Below, in pieces: positions 29,814 through 38,880 of a stretch of 59,843 bases of DNA. The stretch covers positions 1 to 59,843 of the forward strand of contig CANIBZ010000012.1 in assembly GCA_947466425.1 (NCBI GenBank), in the 5' to 3' direction. Under the pieces are notes generated by a model. The model did not search any database. It was not told the origin of the DNA and saw nothing but the letters and a program-made list of their open reading frames with translations. The DNA comes from Flavobacteriales bacterium. Lineage in GTDB: Bacteria > Bacteroidota > Bacteroidia > Flavobacteriales_D > Sanyastnellaceae. Position 1 is the stretch's first letter. Each line of letters opens with the position of its first letter. Position numbers and translations under genes: made by a program.

Positions 29814-30143
29814 ATGTCTAAGACCTTCGAAATAGAAAAAATATATTACAGCATCTCTGAAGTTGCTGAGATGTTTGATGTGAACGCTTCTCTTTTACGT
29901 TTTTGGGAAAAGGAATTTCCACAATTGCAACCGCGCAAGAACAGCAAGGGGAATCGCATGTATTCAAAGAAAGACATTGAGTTGTTCAAGAAGATTCACG
30001 AGTTGGTGCGTGTTCAAGGATTCACGCTGGAAGGCGCGAAGAACGCGCTTCGTCAGAAAGTAAACGAGACCGATGGCGCAGCTATTCAAGCGCGTTTAAT
30101 TCGCGTTCGTTCCGAGTTAGTTAGCATTTTAAGCAGTTTGTAA
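29814..30143 (+). CDS. MerR-family transcriptional regulator
   Basis: 109 residues. The MerR winged helix is clear: YYSISEVAEMFDVNASLLRFWEKEFPQLQPRKNSKGNRMYSKKDIELFKKIHELVRVQGFTLEGAKNAL. There is only a short helical tail (RVRSELVSILSSL) and no ligand domain or Cys residues for metal sensing. It follows the M23 peptidase gene after 2 nt. This peptidase-MerR pairing probably reflects conserved gene order; the target is unknown. Confidence 0.9.
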   Translation: MSKTFEIEKIYYSISEVAEMFDVNASLLRFWEKEFPQLQPRKNSKGNRMYSKKDIELFKKIHELVRVQGFTLEGAKNALRQKVNETDGAAIQARLIRVRSELVSILSSL

Positions 30144-30175
30144 AAACAAACGAACGCGTGGCTTGTTTCTAAGTC

Positions 30176-30457
30176 ATGTTATCTGAAACAGACATTGATC
30201 GAATCATTGAAATGGCGTGGGAAGACCGCACGCCATTCGACGCTATTACCGCGCAGTTCGGCGTTAGCGAAGCAGAAGTTATTGCGCTTATGCGCAAAGA
30301 AATGAAAGCAACTTCCTTTCGCATGTGGCGCGCCCGTGTGCAAGGAAGAGCCACGAAACATGTGATGCTTCGCACAGAATCGCTGAACGACGACAGTCGC
30401 TTTAAATGCACCCGTCAGCGAAGCGTTTCCAACAATAAAATTTCCAAAAGGAAATGA
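30176..30457 (+). CDS. TIGR03643-type small HTH-like protein
   Basis: 93 residues. LSETDIDRIIEMAWEDRTPFDAITAQFGVSEAEVIALMRKEMKATSFRMWRARVQGRATKH is the TIGR03643 pattern: a short helix-turn-helix-like domain of unknown function. Members are often encoded next to photolyase-related genes, as here, where the stop overlaps the photolyase-like ATG by 4 nt. The tail is basic. It may be a regulator or accessory factor for the flavoprotein. Confidence 0.8.
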   Translation: MLSETDIDRIIEMAWEDRTPFDAITAQFGVSEAEVIALMRKEMKATSFRMWRARVQGRATKHVMLRTESLNDDSRFKCTRQRSVSNNKISKRK

Positions 30458-31908
30458 AGATCGGTTTGGTCTTTCCGCACCAGCTGTTCGAAGACCACGA
30501 ACTCTTCCGTTCGTGCGATTGTCTTTTGCTTATTGAAGAACCCCTCTTCTTTTCCCAATACCCCTTCCACAAGAAAAAAATAATCTTGCATCGCGCAAGC
30601 ATGAAAGCCTTTCTGGAAGAGCAGTCTAGAACTTCTTCCAACTGGAAATATCTTTCACACAACGAAGCCTCTTCCATTCAAATTGAAAATGAATTGAAGT
30701 CTTTGGGAGCGAAGGAATTGTTGTGGATCGACACGATTGATTTCAACCTAGAAAAAAAAATAAACAAGTGGGCGCAACGATTAAGTCTTGCGACGAAGCG
30801 TTTCGATTCGCCGAATTTTTATAATTCGGAAGAAGAGCTTCGCGATTATTTCAGCAAGAAAAAATTCTTCTTGAATGATTTCTACATTCACGAAAGAAAG
30901 AAGCGTCAGGTGCTGTTAGAGCCTTCTGGAGAGCCTGTTGGCGGAAAGTGGACCTTCGATACCGAGAACCGCGCGAAAGCCCCGAAGGGAATGCAGTTCC
31001 CTGAACCGTTTTCTTCAACACAAAATGAATTTGTGGTTGAAGCAACAACCTACGTAGAAGCGCATTTCGCGAAGCATGTGGGCACTTCCGAGAACTTCAT
31101 TTACGCCGTTACAAGAGACGAAGCAAAAGCCGCTTTGCAGTATTTCATTCAACATAAAATAAATGAATACGGCACCTACCAAGATGCGATTGTGCCGCAA
31201 GAATCGTGGCTGTTTCACTCTGTGATTTCTCCCTATTTAAACATAGGACTACTTACTCCGCAAGAGTGTGTTCAAGCGGCATTGGACTCGCATGCTGAAA
31301 TGAATAATGTGGAAGGATTCGTACGTCAGATCTTGGGATGGCGCGAGTTCATTCGTGCGGTTTATGTGTTGAAAGGCGTAGAAGAACGCAACTCGAATTT
31401 CTTTCAGCACGATCGAAAATTACCGAATGGATTTCGGGAAGGAGAAACCGGTATTCGTCCCATTGACGACTGTTTGAAAGGCCTTCGCGAAAACGCGTAT
31501 TCGCATCACATAGAAAGGTTGATGTTGTTGGGGAATTTCATGCTGTTGAGCGAAGTTCATCCGCATGAAGTGTACGAGTGGTTCATGACATTCTACATAG
31601 ATGCTTACGATTGGGTTATGGTTCCAAATGTATATGGAATGTCGCAGTTTGCAGATGGCGGACTCATGAGCACGAAGCCGTATATGAGTGGTTCGAATTA
31701 CATTTATAAAATGAGCAACTACAAAAAAGGCGAGCCGTGGGAGAAGATTTGGGACGCTCTTTTTTGGAATTTCATTGAGCGGAATACGCCCTTTCTCTCG
31801 CGTAATTATCGCTTGAGTATGATGGTGGCTTTGCTGAACAAAATGGACGGGCAAAAAAAACAAGGGCACATGGCCCTTGCTCAATCTTTTTTGAATAAAG
31901 AAGCTTAA
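30454..31908 (+). CDS. Cryptochrome/photolyase-related flavoprotein without an iron-sulfur loop
   Basis: 484 residues. The N-terminal Rossmann-like domain (IGLVFPHQLFEDH) and the C-terminal FAD domain are of the photolyase-related (FeS-BCP/CryPro) type: VEGFVRQILGWREFIRAVY, RLMLLGNFMLLSEVHPHEVYEWFMTFYIDAYDWVMVPNVYGMSQFADGG, KPYMSGSNYIYKMS. In iron-sulfur members a Cys-rich insertion follows this last motif; here it reads YKKGEPWEKIWDALFW, with no Cys. The [4Fe-4S] cluster is therefore probably absent. Likely role: light-dependent DNA repair or light sensing. Coupled to the TIGR03643 gene. Confidence 0.88.
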   Translation: MKIGLVFPHQLFEDHELFRSCDCLLLIEEPLFFSQYPFHKKKIILHRASMKAFLEEQSRTSSNWKYLSHNEASSIQIENELKSLGAKELLWIDTIDFNLEKKINKWAQRLSLATKRFDSPNFYNSEEELRDYFSKKKFFLNDFYIHERKKRQVLLEPSGEPVGGKWTFDTENRAKAPKGMQFPEPFSSTQNEFVVEATTYVEAHFAKHVGTSENFIYAVTRDEAKAALQYFIQHKINEYGTYQDAIVPQESWLFHSVISPYLNIGLLTPQECVQAALDSHAEMNNVEGFVRQILGWREFIRAVYVLKGVEERNSNFFQHDRKLPNGFREGETGIRPIDDCLKGLRENAYSHHIERLMLLGNFMLLSEVHPHEVYEWFMTFYIDAYDWVMVPNVYGMSQFADGGLMSTKPYMSGSNYIYKMSNYKKGEPWEKIWDALFWNFIERNTPFLSRNYRLSMMVALLNKMDGQKKQGHMALAQSFLNKEA

Positions 31909-32060
31909 GATCCGCAGTAAAGACAGCCATCGTCAGCGTCTTCCAGTTGGCCCGCGCCGCTTACTTGGCGATTCACTTCGTTTTCTACATCTGCTTCAGA
32001 CCAGGTAGGGTTTACCGCCTTAATGCGTGCTTTTAAAAATAGGTATTCGTTCGATTCCAT
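31905..32060 (-). CDS. Small hypothetical protein ending CLYCGS
   Basis: 51 residues from ATG 32060 (MESNEYLFLKARIKAV); a longer frame from 32141 adds an unrelated hydrophobic stretch. It reads as one helical segment with NPTWSEADVENEVNRQV, then an acidic spacer and a terminal CxxC (CLYCGS), which could bind a metal or form a disulfide. Its stop overlaps the photolyase stop in convergent orientation. Family not recognised. Confidence 0.55.
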   Translation of the reverse strand: MESNEYLFLKARIKAVNPTWSEADVENEVNRQVSGAGQLEDADDGCLYCGS

Positions 32061-32155
32061 AAGAGTGTTGTTTTGGTAAAAGGAAGTTACAAAGGTGAAT
32101 ATGAAGCCCACATTAAGTCGAATTGACTTACTAACACACACCGGTTCACGGACAC

Positions 32156-33304
32156 CTATCTGCTGATTATCAGCGAAAAAACCCGTGGATAATCCTTTAT
32201 TGAAATGAAATACCTGCCATTCGGCAAGTCGGAAACATCGAGGTCTGAATGGCTTCGTATCCGAGTCTTCAAAACCATCTTTCCCTCGCTATTCCTCAAT
32301 TCCAGACACAAGGACTTGTTCGGAGATTGAATGTGAACGGTGTCTTTAGCCGGATTGGGATAGATGCGAATTTCCGAAGACTCGGAATCAATGTTGTTTA
32401 CCGAAAGGTATTCTCCGAGAACAGGCGTCAAATCGAATTTGTGCAACTTCTGTTGATTGGTAATAAAGCTTTGACTGAAGTATTCATTGGTGAGGTACAC
32501 GTCTATTCCGTTGATAGTTGATACTCCTTCCACCTGATGAAAATTCAGAGACGGATTTATTTTTTGTTGGAAGGAAGAGAAGAAATCAGTTCCTTGAAAA
32601 TCAAATAAGAGATACATAAACGGCTGCAGCAACGAAGAATATCCGGAAAGGATAATGAGTCTCTTGTTTGGAAGATATGTTGCTCCTGTAATGAGTCCGT
32701 TTACCGCAGAAGAATCCTTTCGCAGCGCGAAGTAATTTCCTGGAACTTTCGGCACGCTGTAACACACGGTTGATAGGTCGTTCCAATTCTTCGTGAAGAG
32801 AAACAAGCTGTCTGTTCCCGCAATAAACGCCTCGCAATCGAAAGCTGTGCTTTGGTTGGAAGGAGTGAAGTCTGTTTGATCTTCGTAAGCAAAAGCAATG
32901 GTATCTATTGCAGGGGTGCCTTCAAGAAGAGATGATTTTTCAATTCGAAGAATATGCAGGTCTGTTCGGTTTCCGGCATTGTTTCCAAAATCTCCGACAT
33001 ACAAATACAAGCTGTCTTGGGTGATTTCTTCCCAATCGAAATTGGTAGTTCCGTTCAAAGAAAAAGTCTGAAGAATGGTTCCATTCAACGTATCTATCAC
33101 ATAGAGCTGCTCATCTGAATTGTCGTTATGTGTAACAAGTCCTTGCTGAAAACGAGTGATACCGGAGGTTTCAAGCAGTTCGGCTGGCAACTGCAAAGAA
33201 TACACCGGCGCCAATGTTACGTTTGGAAGATTGGGTTGGGCGACAGTGGCTTCACAAATGCTTTGCAATAAAAAGATGAGAAAAATTCTTGCAAGAGACT
33301 TCAT
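32156..33304 (-). CDS. T9SS-secreted beta-propeller-like protein
   Basis: 382 residues. A signal peptide ends at EATVAQ. The middle has repeated beta-blade-like motifs (QLYVIDTLNGTILQTFSLNGTTNFDWEEITQDSLYLYVGDFGNN, FDCEAFIAGTDSLFLFTKNW) like SdiA-regulated or esterase-like phytase propellers. The C-terminus is a T9SS sorting domain (EIRIYPNPAKDTVHIQS...LPNGRYFISI). It is exported and either released or anchored at the surface. Single gene, divergent from acs with 56 bp between starts. Confidence 0.8.
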   Translation of the reverse strand: MKSLARIFLIFLLQSICEATVAQPNLPNVTLAPVYSLQLPAELLETSGITRFQQGLVTHNDNSDEQLYVIDTLNGTILQTFSLNGTTNFDWEEITQDSLYLYVGDFGNNAGNRTDLHILRIEKSSLLEGTPAIDTIAFAYEDQTDFTPSNQSTAFDCEAFIAGTDSLFLFTKNWNDLSTVCYSVPKVPGNYFALRKDSSAVNGLITGATYLPNKRLIILSGYSSLLQPFMYLLFDFQGTDFFSSFQQKINPSLNFHQVEGVSTINGIDVYLTNEYFSQSFITNQQKLHKFDLTPVLGEYLSVNNIDSESSEIRIYPNPAKDTVHIQSPNKSLCLELRNSEGKMVLKTRIRSHSDLDVSDLPNGRYFISIKDYPRVFSLIISR

Positions 33305-33360
33305 TTATCAAAGTTAAGTTAAAAGCAATGATGTAACTTGGAACTTCAAAATAGACGACT

Positions 33361-35361
33361 ATGAAACGAATTGAATCGTTTGAAGAATATAAATCGGCAT
33401 ACGCCGAAAGCATTGCTAATCCCGATAAATTCTGGGGTGAAATAGCTGAATCTTTTTCTTGGAAAAAGAAATGGGACACGGTGCTTTCGGGAACTTTTGC
33501 CGATGCCAAAAACCGATGGTTCGACGGAGGTGAATTGAACATTACCGAGAATTTATTGGACAGACATCTTGCTGAAAAAGGAAATGATGTTGCACTCATT
33601 TGGGAACCGAATGATCATTCGGTTGAGTACAGAAAATTCACCTACACCGAACTTCATAAGGAAGTCTGCATTGCTGCTGAAATGCTTCGCTCGTTGGGTG
33701 TAAAGAAAGGCGACCGTGTTTGTATTTATATGAGCATGGTGCCTGAATTGGTGTTCAGTGTCTTGGCCTGCGCGCGGATTGGTGCGGTGCATTCAGTGAT
33801 ATTCGGAGGCTTCAGTGCGAAGAGCATTGCAGATCGCGTAGACGATGCCGAAGCAGACTTCGTGATAACCATGGACGGAGGACTTCGAGGTAACAAGACT
33901 ATTCCATTGAAATCGGTTGTTGATGACGCATTGACTTCAACAAGAAAAATAAAAATTGTGTTGGTCTTCAACTACCTCAACCTTCCAACCGAAAAAAAAG
34001 AAGTAGATATCGATTGGAATGAATTGAAAGCGGAAGTTGTTTCAGCCAATAATTATATCAAAGCCGGAGAGACGCTTCAGTCTGAAGATCCGTTGTTCAT
34101 CTTGTACACGAGCGGTTCCACAGGTAAACCGAAAGGCGTTGTGCACAGCACCGCAGGATACATGGTGTGGACGGCCTACACTTTTTTGAATGTGTTTCAG
34201 TACGAAAAAGGCGATATTCATTTCTGCACAGCCGATATTGGATGGGTAACCGGACACAGCTATTTAATCTACGGACCCTTGCTGAACGGTTCAACTTCAT
34301 TGATGTTTGAAGGCATACCTACTTATCCGGATGCCGGAAGATTTTGGGACATTGTAGCGAAACACAAGGTGAGTATTTTCTACACCGCACCTACAGCCAT
34401 TCGCAGTTTAATGTCGGCCGGTGATGAATTTTTAGAAAGAAAAGATTTGTCTTCGTTGCGCATACTCGGAAGCGTTGGTGAACCCATTAACGAAGAAGCT
34501 TGGAATTGGTATCACGATAAAATTGGAAAAGGAAATTGTCCGGTAGTCGATACGTTCTGGCAAACGGAAACAGGCGGTGTTATGATCTCAAGTTTAGCCG
34601 GAGTAACACCATCGAAACCGGTGTTTGCTACGTTGCCTATGCCAGGAGTTCTTCCCGTTTTGTTAGACGATAAAGGCAAAGAAATTCTTGAAAACGATTT
34701 AACCGGAAACCTGTGTTTCAAACAGTCGTGGCCATCTATGATTCGCACCACGTATGGCGATCACGAGCGTTGCATTTTGAATTACTTCAGTACATATAAA
34801 AACTATTACTTCACAGGTGACGGTGCTTATCGCGACGAGAACGGAATGTATCGTTTAGCAGGAAGGGTCGACGATGTATTGAATGTCAGCGGACACCGCA
34901 TTGGCACCGCGGAAGTAGAGAATGCCATTAATCATACGCACGGAGTTATTGAAAGCGCGGTGGTGGGTTATCCGCATGACATCAAGGGGCAAGGGATCTA
35001 TGCGTTTGTTATTTGTGATGCTCATGCGAAGAGTCTAAATGCAACGCAAGATTCTTCGAAAGATGCAAATGCTTTGCAAGATTCTTCGAAAGATGTTGCA
35101 CAAGACGCTTCGCGAGATGCTTCGCAAGGGTTTGAGCAGGAGATGGTTTATTCGATAACGAAGACAGTGAGTGAGCAGATTGGAGCGATAGCGAAGCCGG
35201 ATAAAATTGTTATTGTAAATGGTTTGCCGAAAACGAGAAGTGGAAAGATAATGAGACGTATATTGAGGAAAATTGCGGAGGGAGAGTTCGATGCGATTGG
35301 AGATACAACCACCTTACTTGACCCGAGCGTTGTTCAAGAAATTATTTACAAAACTAAATAG
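33361..35361 (+). CDS. acs: Acetyl-CoA synthetase with an in-frame repeat insertion
   Basis: 666 residues. It makes acetyl-CoA from acetate, CoA and ATP. AMP-binding motif YTSGSTGKPKGVVHS, substrate region CTADIGWVTGHSY, hinge and A8 region AGRVDDVLNVSGHRIGTAEVE, and the C-terminal acetylation site PKTRSGKIMRRILRK are all present. Residues about 559-592 (ATQDSSKDANALQDSSKDV...) do not belong to the family. They are translated family B mini-hairpin units placed in a loop of the C-terminal subdomain, between YAFVICDA and the helix containing EQIGAIAKPDKI. Function is probably kept because the 12-nt unit preserves the frame. Confidence 0.95.
   Translation: MKRIESFEEYKSAYAESIANPDKFWGEIAESFSWKKKWDTVLSGTFADAKNRWFDGGELNITENLLDRHLAEKGNDVALIWEPNDHSVEYRKFTYTELHKEVCIAAEMLRSLGVKKGDRVCIYMSMVPELVFSVLACARIGAVHSVIFGGFSAKSIADRVDDAEADFVITMDGGLRGNKTIPLKSVVDDALTSTRKIKIVLVFNYLNLPTEKKEVDIDWNELKAEVVSANNYIKAGETLQSEDPLFILYTSGSTGKPKGVVHSTAGYMVWTAYTFLNVFQYEKGDIHFCTADIGWVTGHSYLIYGPLLNGSTSLMFEGIPTYPDAGRFWDIVAKHKVSIFYTAPTAIRSLMSAGDEFLERKDLSSLRILGSVGEPINEEAWNWYHDKIGKGNCPVVDTFWQTETGGVMISSLAGVTPSKPVFATLPMPGVLPVLLDDKGKEILENDLTGNLCFKQSWPSMIRTTYGDHERCILNYFSTYKNYYFTGDGAYRDENGMYRLAGRVDDVLNVSGHRIGTAEVENAINHTHGVIESAVVGYPHDIKGQGIYAFVICDAHAKSLNATQDSSKDANALQDSSKDVAQDASRDASQGFEQEMVYSITKTVSEQIGAIAKPDKIVIVNGLPKTRSGKIMRRILRKIAEGEFDAIGDTTTLLDPSVVQEIIYKTK
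35035..35130. repeat. Mini-hairpin array B6 inside acs (AAGAT variant)
   Basis: Units CAAGATTCTTCGAAAGATG, with stems TC-TTC-GA, GC-TTT-GC and GC-TTC-GC, are linked by AAGAT, the coding-compatible variant of AAGGT. They are read in frame as QDSSKD and QDASRD four-residue periods. The same 7-mers occur in intergenic arrays B1-B5. Confidence 0.9.
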
Positions 35362-35365
35362 TTTT

Positions 35366-35393
35366 TTGTCTATTTGAAACTTTTGTAAGTTTG
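35366..35393 (+). promoter_or_regulatory. Promoter of the transporter gene (TTG-N17-TAAGTTTG)
   Basis: TTG 35366-35368 and TAAGTTTG 35386-35393. The start ATG follows 4 nt later, so the mRNA is predicted to be leaderless. Confidence 0.65.
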
Positions 35394-35397
35394 CTAT

Positions 35398-36807
35398 ATG
35401 AGGCGGAGGATATTTTCTACGGATAAAAAGAGCAGTTCAATTTTAATTATTGGTGCACTTATCCCGAGTTCGGGGTTGTTTGTGGTGAATAGTCTTTTTT
35501 TATATTCTAGCGACAACAGCGAAATTCTTCTGCTCTATTTTCAATCGGTGCTTGCTGTTATTTTCGGCGCCGTGTTTTTCGCTCCAGCTTGGGGTCGCTT
35601 GCCATTAAAAACGGAAGGTGAATTTATTCCTTATCGATTTATTGGAAGAGGTGTTGTTTCGTTGGCTCGCTTTCGAGGACTTTATTTAGGATTGTTGATC
35701 TTACCGCTGGCCATGGCTGTTAGCATTCCACCGTTGTCGGAATGTTTGTTTACCGATCTTGAAAGTCAGAAGAAATTTATCCTTTTCACATTTGTTGTTC
35801 TAACGTTGAACATCTTTTTCAATTCCTTAAAAAATCGCATTCGCATTGATTCGGTTATTGGTTACGCCACCGTTCTTGTCGCGATGTGTTATTTAATCTT
35901 TCAAATTTTCATTGGTGAACATCATAACATTCAACCTCCAAATCACATTTCCGCTTGGGTCAATAACATTCATTTCAAACCTATAGTCTTGTCTATTGTT
36001 TTACTCTGGTGGTTTGCATCAATTGTAGATTTACCGGATATGCGCGGACAATTATTGCTCACCTTAAAAGATGGGACAAAGTCAAGAAGAATCATTATCG
36101 CCTCAATACTCATCGCCTACTTTATTCAAAGCGTACTTCTCTCTTTTCCGTTGTTGTATCCGACCGAAAACCATTGGAGTTGGATAAGCAATTTGTTCAT
36201 TGTGTTTATTGTGATTAATGCGTTTCAAGCCATGTTCACCACGAATCACTGGACAGCGAGTTTAATCTATGCTGGTGTTATTAGACCTATGATTTCGAAC
36301 GACAATAACGAAAGAACCTTCGGCATGATAACGATGTTCATTGGAATAGGAATTTCTGCCTTGTGGTTGGTCATGGGTAAATCAACGGCAGAACTGTTTG
36401 GAACTATTTTCCTTTTCACTGCCGGTGTCGGGCCTGTCTTTATCGCTCGTTGGTTTTGGTCGAAAGTAAATGCGAAAACTGTTCTCTCTGCAATGATTGG
36501 GGCGCCACTCATTTGGATTCTTTGGCTACTCGTTAAGCAAACGGGAATGTATCCGTTCCTCATGCAACAACTTGGAATTTCAGAAGCCTTCATTGACATT
36601 TTAATTCCAGGACTACTAAACACGATGGTTTGGTTAATCACGTTGGTGCTTACGAACAACAAAGAAGAAGAAGTCTACGCGAAAAATTGGATTCAAGAAG
36701 TGGGTATCTTGAATGAATTTAAAAGTGGAAAAAACTGGCTTTTATTTATTGGTTTATCGCTTCTTTCCGGATTGATTTTGTTTGGACCTTCGTTGGTTTT
36801 GGGGTGA
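35398..36807 (+). CDS. Polytopic membrane transporter, sodium:solute symporter-like
   Basis: 469 residues with about 12-13 hydrophobic segments. The region ELFGTIFLFTAGVGPVFIARWFWSKVNAKTVLSAM resembles the late helices of the sodium:solute symporter (SSS) family, where a WRRxN-type loop is followed by a substrate-gate helix. The N-terminal half is less typical, so the family call is tentative. Substrate unknown. It follows acs after 36 bp but has its own promoter; acetate uptake would fit acs but is only a guess from location. Confidence 0.65.
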   Translation: MRRRIFSTDKKSSSILIIGALIPSSGLFVVNSLFLYSSDNSEILLLYFQSVLAVIFGAVFFAPAWGRLPLKTEGEFIPYRFIGRGVVSLARFRGLYLGLLILPLAMAVSIPPLSECLFTDLESQKKFILFTFVVLTLNIFFNSLKNRIRIDSVIGYATVLVAMCYLIFQIFIGEHHNIQPPNHISAWVNNIHFKPIVLSIVLLWWFASIVDLPDMRGQLLLTLKDGTKSRRIIIASILIAYFIQSVLLSFPLLYPTENHWSWISNLFIVFIVINAFQAMFTTNHWTASLIYAGVIRPMISNDNNERTFGMITMFIGIGISALWLVMGKSTAELFGTIFLFTAGVGPVFIARWFWSKVNAKTVLSAMIGAPLIWILWLLVKQTGMYPFLMQQLGISEAFIDILIPGLLNTMVWLITLVLTNNKEEEVYAKNWIQEVGILNEFKSGKNWLLFIGLSLLSGLILFGPSLVLG

Positions 36808-36814
36808 GGGATTA

Positions 36815-36872
36815 TCACGCAGTTCCAATTACGCAGTAGGAACAACGTAGTTCAAACAACGAAGTTTATCAT
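36815..36872. repeat. Mini-hairpin array D1 (AAC-GTA-GTT family)
   Basis: Units ATTAC-GCA-GTA, AAC-GTA-GTT and AAC-GAA-GTT in a short series just after the transporter stop, between convergent genes. C-GNA-G loops as in the other families. Confidence 0.75.
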
Positions 36873-36989
36873 CGAATCTAATAGGCTCATTTGTCTCACA
36901 GGGATTTTCCAATGAAATAAACAAAGTGTTGCAATAGAGTTGGTTACGTTTGCCTTAGGCGGAAGTTGGATTTTGCAAACAAATAAGTA

Positions 36990-38438
36990 TCAGGTCCAAA
37001 ATGGCACGTATGAAGCAAACTTTTTTGATGAGCTTTCAGGGTCTGATGCTTTTATTAAACCAGCCTCAAGCGTGTCGGAAATTATTTTTGAAGCAAATGA
37101 CACGTTGTTTTTGGCAATGTTAAAACGCTTTCGAACCGATTGATTATTTACGGGCTGATTGTTTACATATTGCAAACAAGTGTGTTGATAGCATGCTCGA
37201 ATTCTATCGTCAATGTTCATTCGGGTCAATGGTGCAGGAGCGAACATAATTACTCTTGTATAATCATCACCTCTGATGAATTTAGGTGCAGGTAATTGAT
37301 GTACTTCAATCGATTCAATAGCCCTGTCTATTCCGCTACCTCGTTCTTCACAAATATTCAATCTTCTCATTAGCGAAGCTAAATTTTCGTTTCTTGATTT
37401 TGGAGCAGTATCTATGAAACGGTTCGTATCAACTAGAGGAACACCAGGATTTGTTATTTCGATTCGATCTGTAAAGATTTCAATCATTACGCCAGCCCCA
37501 GAAACAGACAAGTCTTGATGGATTAGTGCATTTGCAACAAACTCGCGAATAGCTATTTCGGGGTATACTTTTACTTTTTTACGTAAAGCACTATCAATTA
37601 TTTCGTTTGATGTTAATTGGTCCATTATGTAATTAACCAATCCTTCAAAGCCGGAGGCATAACCTCTGCCGCCTTCTTGTTCCTTCAAGGCATTGATGCG
37701 GCTCGTTTCTTTATACACAATCACGCGAATTGCCTTGCGTTTGAGATTTTTGAAATCTTTGATGTTTTTTGAAAAAAGTATTGCACCAAGATTCAAAATG
37801 TCCCAGCCATTCTGAGTTTGTCTTATTAAATCATCGATTGCCAAGGTCTGCAAAATACTCTGTTTGGTATCTGGCAGGCGCTTTTCTTGTAAGGTGAAGT
37901 AACTGTCGAAATCTAGGAATTTCATTACATCATCATCACTAACTTCATGCATCGCTGTTTGAGCTTCAAAATCGAATCCAGATGAAATAGCAATTAGCTG
38001 TTTTACTTCGTGTCGTGATAATTTTACAGTCTGTCCCGCACTGCGGGTGTAACTTTCAAAAACCTCGCTTCCCCTCATGTGAATAGGCTTATCGGAATGT
38101 TCAGGAATATGCACCAACAAAACAGGATTCCCGTTGTAATTGACCACGGCATGACTAATTCCAATTGGATGAGATAGATTATTTCTTGCAATGCTTCCCA
38201 ATTTTTGAACGATTGCATCCATTTCAGTTTTTTCTATTGGTTTTGATTTGCCATTATTATCAAATCCAAAAGCTAAATACCCGCCATTGGCTTGATTAGC
38301 AAACGCAGAAAGATGTTGCGCCAAACGTTCTTTTTTCGGTGACAAATCGCTTTTCCAATCTAATTCATTTAGTTCTAGAGGAACTGGATGCAGACTTTTG
38401 GTTAGTAATTGTATAGCAGTTTCTTCCCATTGATTCAT
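36990..38438 (-). CDS. AlbA_2/Schlafen-type DNA-binding domain plus GHKL ATPase-like regulator
   Basis: 482 residues. The N-terminal AlbA_2 (Schlafen-like) domain has ELDWKSDL...[25 protein letters not shown] and [29 protein letters not shown]. A C-terminal HATPase_c_4-type domain ([36 protein letters not shown]...[26 protein letters not shown]) follows, then a winged-helix tail. Proteins of this build are annotated as ATP-dependent regulators or helicase-related; many are accessory or defence-island genes. It is convergent with the transporter and marks the start of the accessory half of the window. Confidence 0.85.
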   Translation of the reverse strand: [482 protein letters not shown]

Positions 38439-38654
38439 TTTGTAAATTTCGTGTATTTTGGTCTATGTTGTTTATGATTAAACATTTAGATTATTCCAAT
38501 TGTAATGGTTTTTTGAATTTTTAGTTGAATTTCTCAAAGCTCCCACTTTATGTTTTTCAGATACCTCCGGTTTCACTCATGACCTGAAGGTATTAATTGT
38601 AAGAATATCCTTTTTGAAATTTAGTTCTATGCCCGTTGTAATTGTAAATAAGGT

Positions 38655-38796
38655 AAGAATGCGCGAAGCGCGAATGTTGCGGAGCAACTAATGTTACGAA
38701 GTAACGAGTGTCCGAAGGACGAGGGCAACTTTGTTGCTAGGGTCTTTGACGAGGGTTCTGCGAACGAGGGTCTTCGACGATTTTGCAACGAAGTTC
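38655..38796. repeat. Mini-hairpin array F, CGAGGG-like linker family
   Basis: Perfect stems GCGC-GAA-GCGC, GTTGC-GGA-GCAAC, GTTAC-GAA-GTAAC, GTCC-GAA-GGAC, GCAAC-TTT-GTTGC, GTC-TTT-GAC, GTTC-TGC-GAAC and GTC-TTC-GAC, joined by CGAATG, CTAATG, CGAGTG, CGAGGG or CTAGGG. Eight different stems, all self-complementary, in about 140 bp. The rest of the 418-bp gap (38439-38654) shows no gene. Confidence 0.92.
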
Positions 38797-38880
38797 CAAT
38801 TATGAAATAGGAATTATGCAATAGGAATAAAACCTTCGGTTTTCCAATAACGTAGTTCAAACAACGTAGTTCCCTCGGTA
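38790..38880. repeat. Mini-hairpin array D2; shares an exact 50-bp block with D3
   Basis: AAC-GAA-GTT, AACC-TTC-GGTT and AAC-GTA-GTT units. Bases 38809-38858 are identical to 39625-39674. The array runs into the last codons and stop of the gene at 38857. Confidence 0.9.

Noticed and set aside
36990..38438. Two-component histidine kinase
   Set aside because: A GHKL-like ATPase region is present, but the N-terminus is AlbA_2 and there is no phosphoacceptor His helix.
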